From CAYLKS01 sp964384205 [NCBI: uncultured bacterium] (GTDB taxonomy: Bacteria > JAGOEH01), in contig CAYLKS010000091.1 in the NCBI GenBank assembly GCA_964384205.1, positions 1-8,119 on the forward strand: a stretch of 8,119 nt of DNA, written 5' to 3'. The position numbers and the translations under genes are program-made. How positions within the stretch are numbered: the first letter of the stretch is position 1; each line of letters starts with the position of its first letter. Below, piece by piece: positions 1-5,589 of the stretch. The notes under the pieces were generated by a model. It worked only from the letters and a program-made list of their open reading frames with translations. It ran no database searches and had not been told where the DNA came from.

Positions 1-167
1 TTGTAAAACCAAAAAAGTCTTTTTAAATTGATACTAATAGTAAAAGGGACTATAACAAATTTCACTTATATATTTTTGTCGGGCAATGGAATTGAAAAAA
101 TCTCAAAAAATCGCCCATTTAACAAAAATAAAAAAAATTATATTAATTTCAATTAAACATCAATTAA

Positions 168-180
168 TTTATAATTTTTA
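168..180 (+). promoter_or_regulatory. Possible archaeal TATA box for the exonuclease-like gene
   Basis: The stretch beginning TTTATAAT resembles an archaeal TATA element. About 25 bases downstream of its centre would put transcription start near 197-200, giving a leader of roughly 25 bases that contains the AGGAG at 209-213. The surroundings are so AT-rich that chance matches are common, so this rests mainly on spacing. The rest of positions 1-222 holds no reading frame I can support. Confidence 0.3.
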
Positions 181-207
181 ATATTCAAAAATAATTGTTG
201 ATAAAGT

Positions 208-213
208 CAGGAG
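208..213 (+). promoter_or_regulatory. Shine-Dalgarno site suggesting a start upstream of TTG 241
   Basis: CAGGAG is a strong ribosome-binding sequence and the only one near this gene. It lies 27 bases before the TTG at 241, too far for normal use, but 9 bases before an in-frame ATA at 223. The frame opens at 223, just after the TAA at 220-222, and adds six residues (I/M-L-K-E-N-I) before the LVIDLEFT motif. Exonucleases of this fold usually have a few residues before the first strand, so the site favours initiation near 223, possibly at a non-standard AUA codon. Confidence 0.45.
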
Positions 214-240
214 TTGAGATAAATATTAAAAGAAAATATT

Positions 241-1017
241 TTGGTCATAGATTTGGAATTCACAGATAATCATAATCAAAACGCTCGGAAATTAATAGAG
301 TTAGGGGCTGTTTCTTTAAATTTAAAAAATGGAAAAATAAATCCAAAAATTAACAAAATTATTAAAGAAGATGAATTTGAAGTTAATACATATAAAAATG
401 ATTGGATTTTTAAAAAAAGAAAAGATCTAAGTGCTGAACTTATAGTTGAAAAAGGAATACCGTTTCATGATGTATTAACAGAGCTATCAAATTATTTAGA
501 TAATTATACTTTTGCCTTTTATGGAAATGATATGAAGGACCTAAGAGATATCTCTATGAAATATTTAGGTAAAGACATTTTTTCTGACATCAATTATTTT
601 AATATTCAAATTTATGCGACAGCTTTTTGGAATTATTTCATAGATAATATGATAAAAATAGAATCGAATAAGAGCAAAAAAATGAAAATGGAAAAATTAA
701 TAAGGAGAAATAATAAAACTATTTCATTAATTTATATCTCAGAATTGTTTAATCTTATTGATAATGCCGTTTCAGAACGAATTGGTTCACTTGCTTATTT
801 AGAAAAGAAAATTCACAATCTTTTTCCTTATATTGAAAATAATTTTGATTATTCATTTCAAACTTTAATTATAAATGAACTTGAAGATATGCTAATTAAT
901 TTAAACTCTTTAATATTTAGCCCCTTATATGACCCATTTGCTGACCTTGATAATTTTTTTTCATTTGTTTTTTCATTTAACCACTATTATTTTATTGATA
1001 AAGGATTTTTCTACTAA
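241..1017 (+). CDS. DEDD-superfamily 3'-5' exonuclease-like protein, probably degenerate
   Basis: The N-terminus (VIDLEFT, then LIELGAV at residues 18-24) matches the ExoI motif of DnaQ-like DEDD 3'-5' exonucleases, with D4 and E6 as metal ligands. YGNDMKDL (94-101) matches ExoII with D97. The ExoIII position, normally H-N-A-L-x-D-A followed by about four residues and L-A-Y, appears here as DNAVSER...SLAYLEKK (174-190). The catalytic histidine is therefore replaced by D and the aspartate by E. Residues 130-160 hold a lysine-rich insertion, and about 60 hydrophobic C-terminal residues match nothing I know. Known family members degrade or proofread nucleic acid 3' ends; the changed motif III makes activity doubtful. 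The coordinates use TTG 241 as a recognised start, but an AGGAG at 209-213 and the protein architecture point to a start at ATA 223. Very AT-rich. It is alone on its strand here and shows no functional link to the membrane genes. Confidence 0.65.
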   Translation: MVIDLEFTDNHNQNARKLIELGAVSLNLKNGKINPKINKIIKEDEFEVNTYKNDWIFKKRKDLSAELIVEKGIPFHDVLTELSNYLDNYTFAFYGNDMKDLRDISMKYLGKDIFSDINYFNIQIYATAFWNYFIDNMIKIESNKSKKMKMEKLIRRNNKTISLIYISELFNLIDNAVSERIGSLAYLEKKIHNLFPYIENNFDYSFQTLIINELEDMLINLNSLIFSPLYDPFADLDNFFSFVFSFNHYYFIDKGFFY

Positions 1018-1021
1018 AGAA

Positions 1022-1087
1022 AGTCGGACCATTCTGCATGGATTGGGCATTGAAAAAACTCGAAGTTTCCTATATGCCTTATTTTTC
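1022..1087 (-). pseudogene. Relic of the big membrane protein's N-terminal domain
   Basis: Read on the minus strand, 1060-1022 gives FNAQSMQNGPT, matching FDAQAMQNGPT in the gene at 2211-3668. Eighteen consecutive bases (1022-1039) are identical to 3330-3347 and the match continues with scattered changes through GGGCAT. A one-base deletion in the run of T near 1052-1058 breaks the frame relative to the upstream part, where a weaker match to the A-I-E-R-L-E coding stretch is visible up to about 1087. No start or continuation is present, so this is a decayed fragment of a further copy, closer to the minus-strand copy than to the plus-strand one. It lies directly after the stop of the 1094-2119 gene on the same strand. 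Confidence 0.6.
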
Positions 1088-1093
1088 ATTCTT

Positions 1094-2119
1094 TTATTTT
1101 TGTGATCCTTCTATATATTTTTTATATTTTATTATTGAGATAAATTCAAATAAAATTATACTTAGAAAAATTATAAACTCGATAATTATAAAAATAAATA
1201 TTGGAAAAACGATACCAATATAATTATTAAAGATTTGATCTTTAAATATAATAAATATAAAAAGTTCTTTTATTAAAAAAATTGTTATCTGTAGAATTAA
1301 TTGATTTATCATAAAATTAGAAACTTTTTTGTAGAATACATTATCATTTTTATGACCTTTATTAATTCTGAGTTCTAAATTATATAATTCTCTTATTATT
1401 TGTCTTATACATTTTATAATAATATTATTCATTGAAAAAAATAGTAATGTAATTGGTATCAGCCAAAAATAAGGGATAAAGATACAAAATATGAAAACTT
1501 CAATTGTTGTCATTAAAATAAATTTGTTTTGGTCTAAATTCATTCTTTTTAAATTTTTTATAATACCAAAATATTCAGAAAATTCTCCGCTTGTTGTTCC
1601 ATTGACATGCATCAAAGTTCCATTTTCATAATTGGTTTCATAATTTTTTATAAAATACAACATTTTATTTCTAAAATTTATTAATTTTCCAAATGCGACA
1701 ATATATGTTGGTGTCATGATTATTATATAATCAAACATAGGTAGTATAAAAACTACACTACATGTGTATCTAATTAATAGGAAATATTCATAAAATATTA
1801 TACCCGTAGGATCTGTCTGATTTACTAAGAGCCAACAAATATGATCGAATATGAGTATTGCTGATATATAAAATATCTTAATTATTGAAAAATAATTAAA
1901 TCTAATTTTAATGGTTTTTTCTAATGTTTTAAGCTTTTTTTTAATATCATTAATTGAATTATATTTTTCCTTTAGTTTATTTTTATTTTTTATTTTAAAA
2001 TAAATATAATAAAAACTTAAAATACTTCCTAAAAAAAGTACAACCATTCCTAATAAATAATTTTCATTATAGGGTAATTCTAAAAGGTCTTCTATTAATT
2101 CCATTATATTATAACCCAT
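1094..2119 (-). CDS. Polytopic membrane protein of unknown function
   Basis: I do not recognise this 341-residue protein. Long hydrophobic runs are visible at about residues 21-42, 77-99, 107-143 (probably two), 199-228 (probably two), 268-292 and 299-330 (probably two), so six to nine membrane segments. Lysine-rich linkers at 43-75 (likely a short coiled coil, KKKLKTLEKTIKI) and 250-265 probably face the cytoplasm, and the C-terminus is basic. A soluble stretch at 150-197 contains N-x-T/S sequons. Composition is even more AT-rich than its neighbours, so the many I, F, N and K residues partly reflect base bias. The ATG at 2119 has no Shine-Dalgarno but a TATA-like box sits about 35-40 bases upstream, which fits a nearly leaderless transcript; an in-frame ATG five codons on is an alternative. 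It follows the big gene 3668-2211 by 91 bases on the same strand but shows no similarity to the small partner proteins. Confidence 0.65.
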   Translation of the reverse strand: MGYNIMELIEDLLELPYNENYLLGMVVLFLGSILSFYYIYFKIKNKNKLKEKYNSINDIKKKLKTLEKTIKIRFNYFSIIKIFYISAILIFDHICWLLVNQTDPTGIIFYEYFLLIRYTCSVVFILPMFDYIIIMTPTYIVAFGKLINFRNKMLYFIKNYETNYENGTLMHVNGTTSGEFSEYFGIIKNLKRMNLDQNKFILMTTIEVFIFCIFIPYFWLIPITLLFFSMNNIIIKCIRQIIRELYNLELRINKGHKNDNVFYKKVSNFMINQLILQITIFLIKELFIFIIFKDQIFNNYIGIVFPIFIFIIIEFIIFLSIILFEFISIIKYKKYIEGSQK

Positions 2120-2152
2120 AAAACTTAATCGAAAATCTTTAAATTTAAATTA

Positions 2153-2165
2153 TTTTATATATTTT
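2153..2165 (-). promoter_or_regulatory. TATA-like promoter for the 1094-2119 gene
   Basis: On the minus strand this reads AAATATATAAAA, preceded by the purine-rich GGAAAA, a good fit to an archaeal BRE plus TATA box. Transcription about 25 bases downstream would begin roughly ten bases before the ATG at 2119, consistent with the missing Shine-Dalgarno. If real, this gene has its own promoter rather than depending on read-through from the gene at 3668. Confidence 0.4.
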
Positions 2166-2210
2166 TTTCCATATCATTATATTTTATTATTATTTAATTT
2201 TTAAATTAAT

Positions 2211-3668
2211 TTATTGGATTAAGAATAAAGTAAACCATAACTCGGCTAAAAATTCAACACTATAGATAAACAATCTTAGACCAAAAAACATAAATATTAA
2301 ATTACATAAAATTATTGCACAATATCCCATAGCATTTTTTCCCGTTTTTGATTTTAATAAGACATGATCTATAAGAAAGATTAGTATTAAAGATATTACA
2401 TGTAATATAATAAAAGTCAAATTCAAATAATCAAAAGAAAAACTTGATTGAAAAAAACTAATTAAAATTTCTAAAGAGGACTCAATAAAGCTAAATAAAT
2501 CAAAGGTTACTTTGCCTATTAATACACCCAAAAAGCTAAAGCCATCCAATAAAAATACTAAGGAAAATCCAATCAAAAATACAATTAAATTTAAAATGTA
2601 TTCCGAAGATTGATCATCATTCATTAACATTGATTTAGTAATTGAATTTGTAATTACTATCTCAAATATGGTGAGAATTCCTATTAATAAAAATGGAATT
2701 ACCATAATATATTGGGAAGCTGCATAAAACATCAAAATATAAAGACTCAAAAATGTTAATATAATGATTTTTGCTGCTATCATACCTTCCATAAGTTTTT
2801 GATAATTTGATGTGGTTTCTATATTTGATCCCGTCATATTTCTAATTTCGAATCTTTTAATCTTTGAAAATTCTATCCCATCAATATATATATTAATATT
2901 CGATTCTGGAAGTTCCATATCTAAAATTTCATCATACTTCCATACAATTTTATATTCTAACGAAAAAGTGTGGTTATTTACATTATCTATTATAATAAAT
3001 TTTGTTAAATCTACCAGTAATACTGAATATTGATTTTTATTAAAAGTACAAATACTAAGTATGAAGAATAAACCAAATAGGATAACAATAAATAAAAGTT
3101 CAAAAGCTAAAGACATTAGCAATAAAACTAAAATAATAATTTTAACAGCATTTTCGAGGGCTTGTTTGGCGGACTCAGCGAAGGAAGCCAAGAGCTTCAA
3201 CCCCCATCTAGCCAAAAATTCCCACAACTTTACGAACAAATATATGGTCGCCAGAACCGCTGACACCACCAATATTAGCCCCGTTATAATCAAAAAGAAC
3301 CATAAATTTGGACTATTGGGCTTATCTCCAGTCGGACCATTCTGCATTGCTTGGGCATCGAACGGGACTATTTTTAATATATCTGATGCGAGTTCGAGCC
3401 GCTCTATAGCCCCCACCTTGTTGCAGACCGTATATTCATAAGTCTGGTGTCCTGTGGCATTTTCTAATAATAATTGTAATATAGCCATCGCTTCATCCGC
3501 AGTGGTACGGTTTTTGGCGATTAAACCTTCCACGTGCTCACTGACAGACTCCTCATCTCTGTCCATCCCATAAAAGTCCGCAGGTACTCCAGACCAAGAA
3601 TCCTCTCCTAATTCCGCAGGTATTTCCTGATTTTCCAGCATAGCGTGCAGCTTCGTATTTAGGAACAA
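2211..3668 (-). CDS. Big multi-pass membrane protein, copy M (mosaic)
   Basis: Unrecognised family; paralogue of the plus-strand protein at 5590-7146. From the first ATG (residue 10), 173 residues align without a gap to that copy at roughly 70 percent identity. This N-terminal part comprises a soluble domain with motifs ADFYG, EESVSEHVEG, TTADEAMAIL and VCNK, then FDAQ...NGPTG, a membrane segment at 122-147, an amphipathic link LASFAESAKQALENAV (160-175) and hydrophobic stretches at 176-207. A beta-rich soluble loop (213-295) carries W-x-Y-D-E-I-L-D-M-E-L-P (243-253), shared with copy P. The remaining 296-485 form about six membrane segments that diverge strongly. The 3668 start is a TTG inside a signal-peptide-like segment; ATG 3641 is the first standard start. 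Synonymous conservation with copy P shows the frame is coding upstream to at least 3689. Base composition falls sharply to AT-rich below about 3140, where similarity drops, suggesting a mosaic gene. Confidence 0.72.
   Translation of the reverse strand: MFLNTKLHAMLENQEIPAELGEDSWSGVPADFYGMDRDEESVSEHVEGLIAKNRTTADEAMAILQLLLENATGHQTYEYTVCNKVGAIERLELASDILKIVPFDAQAMQNGPTGDKPNSPNLWFFLIITGLILVVSAVLATIYLFVKLWEFLARWGLKLLASFAESAKQALENAVKIIILVLLLMSLAFELLFIVILFGLFFILSICTFNKNQYSVLLVDLTKFIIIDNVNNHTFSLEYKIVWKYDEILDMELPESNINIYIDGIEFSKIKRFEIRNMTGSNIETTSNYQKLMEGMIAAKIIILTFLSLYILMFYAASQYIMVIPFLLIGILTIFEIVITNSITKSMLMNDDQSSEYILNLIVFLIGFSLVFLLDGFSFLGVLIGKVTFDLFSFIESSLEILISFFQSSFSFDYLNLTFIILHVISLILIFLIDHVLLKSKTGKNAMGYCAIILCNLIFMFFGLRLFIYSVEFLAELWFTLFLIQ
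3145..3190 (-). repeat. 46-base perfect inverted repeat, left copy
   Basis: Identical over all 46 bases to 6041-6086 on the opposite strand. It encodes LASFAESAKQALENAV in both genes and lies at the border between the conserved N-terminal part and the divergent C-terminal part. The 49 bases just 5' (in gene sense) differ at 12 positions and the bases 3' differ more, so the identity is local. It is also GC-richer than its surroundings. Recent gene conversion or a crossover site explains this better than protein conservation alone, since third codon positions are identical too. Confidence 0.85.
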
Positions 3669-3693
3669 GCTGACCAGAATTAATATTACTAAT

Positions 3694-3700
3694 TCCTTTT
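3694..3700 (-). promoter_or_regulatory. Shine-Dalgarno-like site before the signal-peptide-like segment of copy M
   Basis: AAAAGGA on the minus strand lies 7 bases before an in-frame ATA (3686-3684) and 25 bases before the TTG at 3668. Copy P has a corresponding AAAGGG at 5529-5534. Neither has an ATG at the expected distance. The site supports initiation upstream of the TTG, but the same bases would encode K-E if the frame extends further, so its role is ambiguous. Confidence 0.35.
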
Positions 3701-3725
3701 AATAATAATTACTCTAAAATTCAAT

Positions 3726-4472
3726 TTATAAAATATTATATCCTAATAATAATAATGCTATAATCAACAACACACCTAAAATACCCAATATAAGTGTACC
3801 AATATTTCCTAATTTTTTCCATTTATTATAAAATTCTATTGAATCTTCCATCGCATCATAATCTTTATTGAAGAATAATTGTTTAAACAAAAATTTTTGT
3901 CCAACAAACAATAAAAGAAATGGTGTCGGGTATAATTTATAGACAGCAGCTACCAGAAAAACCCACTGACTTATTATTAATGCCTGAAAACTAGTCTCCA
4001 TCTCAATAATCAATTCTTTCTTCGTTTTATATCTTAATTTAAGGAACAGCCTATATCTTTTGTTCAATTTATAGACCGGGTACCATTCACCCGCCCAAAT
4101 CCATACAAAAAAAATCGCCGAAACATAAATAATTGCTTGTGCCCAATTTAATGGAAATCCTATTACAAATAACCAAATCAACATCCCATGTGTGTTATTG
4201 ACAAGACCATAATTCGCCTTCACTTTATTAAAACCTCTATTTTTATTAACTCTTTTATTATTCCACCATATAACTAGAGTAATAACCGCGACTGGACTGA
4301 TCATCACAATGACTGCAAGTATCAGGGAAAAATCTATATACGTTGTCCTAAATATCTCAATTACCGGGGTTAAATTGACTTTTCTACCCAACATATCGGA
4401 AAATAATACACTTGGCATTAGGTAAAACCAGATTACAATAAAAAAAGAGGCAAATTCATACATCATCTTCAT
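3726..4472 (-). CDS. Small membrane partner protein, minus-strand copy
   Basis: Unrecognised 248-residue membrane protein, paralogous to 7181-7972. Shared landmarks in order are NYGLVN (87-92), LIWLFVIGFP (98-107), EWYPVYKLN (129-137), KLRYKTKKEL (145-154), YPTPFLLL (181-188), KFLFKQLFF (193-201) and FYNKWKKLGN (214-223). Hydrophobic segments lie near 5-24, 46-70, 97-126, 160-190 and 223-247, so five or six crossings, with basic loops at 71-86 and 134-155. It lacks the roughly 20-residue charged N-terminal extension of its paralogue. An AAAAGGA at 4488-4494 lies 15 bases before ATG 4472, long for a normal spacing; three in-frame ATGs occur in the first four codons. It follows the decayed big gene in the same order as the plus-strand cassette, though 265 AT-rich bases separate them here against 34 there. 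The next gene on the strand begins 57 bases on, so co-transcription is plausible. Confidence 0.72.
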   Translation of the reverse strand: MKMMYEFASFFIVIWFYLMPSVLFSDMLGRKVNLTPVIEIFRTTYIDFSLILAVIVMISPVAVITLVIWWNNKRVNKNRGFNKVKANYGLVNNTHGMLIWLFVIGFPLNWAQAIIYVSAIFFVWIWAGEWYPVYKLNKRYRLFLKLRYKTKKELIIEMETSFQALIISQWVFLVAAVYKLYPTPFLLLFVGQKFLFKQLFFNKDYDAMEDSIEFYNKWKKLGNIGTLILGILGVLLIIALLLLGYNIL

Positions 4473-4737
4473 TGAAGGGATATCAAGTCCTTTTTTTTTT
4501 CATAATGCTCTGGTCTAACATTTTTATCGCTATTTAATATTTTTACTTTTTTTTCTAAATAATTAATATCATTTCACTTTAATCTAATTATATTAAAAGA
4601 GAATAATTTAATAAAATACTTATCAATATTTTTTTAATTTAATAAAAACGCTCTCAATTTAATAATTATATCCATCTTATCTATATCTTTTTTAATAAAT
4701 TTTATAAATTGATTTGATATATTTTATTTAATTTTTA

Positions 4738-5524
4738 TTATATTATAATCAATACCATTGTATGAATTATCAATAAAATTATAAATAAATAATAAACCAA
4801 ATTATAAGATGCTATCTTTTCATTTATAAATCCAATCCAAATTAAAGCAATTATAACACCAATAGATCCTAAAATAGCCAGAATTTTTGCGACTATCTTA
4901 ATTTTATCAGTATTACTAACAGTTTTATAAATAGCTCGCATCGCCAGAATGAATGGTATATACACAAGAATGATAAACGCAATGATGCTCTCAATTACGG
5001 TACTTTTTATCCATCTTATATCTAAAACAACTGCTATAAGCCCAATAATTGCCACTATAAAATTAAAGATCGCCTTTTTCGACCCTTTATAATAAGTTTT
5101 TGATTCGTCTTCTGAGCACGCAAGGCTCACCATTCCGCCAGCTAAAAAGATTCCTACAAGTATTCCTACTATTAAAAATAGTGGATTCGCTTCCAGCAAC
5201 TCCTTATTATAGGAAAAGAACGGTAAAATACACCCTAGTACTAAAGCAACTGCTGTAAGAATTATAACAAGCATACACCACCTGGCCCAATTATCATTTA
5301 TGTCGTATATTAGCCCCCAGATACCAAATATAATGGCAAATGTAGTGAGTGTTATTGATAATCCGATAAGAAACGAAGATATATATATATTCATGTTTAA
5401 ATGGTGCGCTCTCAATATCTTCAGACTCTTCATTTGATAACGGGTTGTTAATTTTAGTTTGATAGGTGAGAGTATCTCCTAATAATACAAGATCCTTTTT
5501 ATATCCAGGACCCAATTGAACCAT
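4738..5524 (-). pseudogene. Truncated, frameshifted big membrane protein (C-terminal half)
   Basis: This corresponds to residues from about 256 to the end of the plus-strand protein at 5590-7146; the N-terminal domain and first membrane segments are absent. The 5' part (ATG 5524) reads LGPGYKKDLVLLGD in one frame, aligning with IGYYEKQPVMLGN of copy P, and continues to about 5390. The membrane part reads in another frame (open from ATG 5433 to 4738, 231 residues): SFLIGLSITLTTF, GIWGLIYDINDNW, GCILPFFS and YIPFILA match LSLTIFTI, GILGIASDINKGW, GILLPLVS and FMPFVLT. Adding one AT unit to the (AT)6 tract at 5379-5390 joins the frames into about 262 residues. Six or so hydrophobic segments remain. 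It precedes the small-protein gene 4472-3726 as in the intact cassette. It could be a pseudogene, a phase-variable gene that is off, or an assembly error; the membrane half alone could still be translated from ATG 5433. Confidence 0.7.
5379..5390. repeat. (AT)6 dinucleotide tract at a frameshift
   Basis: Six AT units lie exactly where the reading frame of the truncated big gene changes. One added unit restores a continuous frame, giving E-Y-I-Y-I-S-S-F. Dinucleotide tracts slip during replication, so this is the likely site of the mutation or of reversible variation. Confidence 0.75.
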
Positions 5525-5528
5525 TCGT

Positions 5529-5534
5529 AAAGGG
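5529..5534 (+). promoter_or_regulatory. Shine-Dalgarno-like AAAGGG upstream of copy P
   Basis: AAAGGG lies 55 bases before the first ATG of the plus-strand big gene, too far to serve it, but 7 bases before an in-frame GTA (5542) and 10 before ATT (5545). It aligns with AAAAGGA ahead of the minus-strand copy. No ATG, GTG or TTG exists in this frame between the TGA at 5467-5469 and 5590. Either a non-standard start is used or the true start was lost in a rearrangement. Confidence 0.35.
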
Positions 5535-5541
5535 CATTAAC

Positions 5542-5589
5542 GTAATTTTAATTCCTGTTAGCCTATTCTTAAATACTAAATTACATGCA
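5542..5589 (+). other. Conserved coding extension upstream of copy P (signal-peptide-like)
   Basis: Compared codon by codon with 3689-3642 on the minus strand plus the shared ATG, 16 of 17 residues are identical while nine codons differ synonymously and one (CCT/CTG, P/L) differs in residue. That pattern is a signature of translation. The segment VILI(P/L)VSLFLNTKLHA is hydrophobic and ends in L-H-A, like a signal peptide cleavage site. A homologous K-G-I-N / K-E-L stretch precedes it with an in-frame three-base indel. No standard start codon precedes it in the frame. Confidence 0.65.

Noticed and set aside
78-116. GGGC and GCCC pair around a run of A, and a vague match of GTCGGGCAATGG to the relic region
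   Set aside because: The stem would be only four bases with a long loop, and the similarity to the relic is a few bases in AT-rich DNA; not enough for a terminator or another relic.
1038-1223. 61-codon plus-strand reading frame
   Set aside because: It runs antisense through the relic and the 3' end of the minus-strand membrane gene; its sequence is base-bias noise with no ribosome-binding site.
3061-3441. 126-codon plus-strand reading frame antisense to copy M
   Set aside because: The matching antisense frame of copy P (5790-5987) is similar only because the sense strands are homologous. Substitutions fall at synonymous sites of the sense frame.
4491-4500. Run of ten T as a terminator on the plus strand
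   Set aside because: No plus-strand gene ends nearby; on the minus strand it is an A-run just before the Shine-Dalgarno-like site of the small gene.
5495-5505. TATA-like TTTTTATATCC ahead of copy P
   Set aside because: The same bases are coding on the minus strand for G-Y-K-K-D, which is conserved with copy P's G-Y-Y-E-K, so the resemblance is adequately explained by the old coding sequence.
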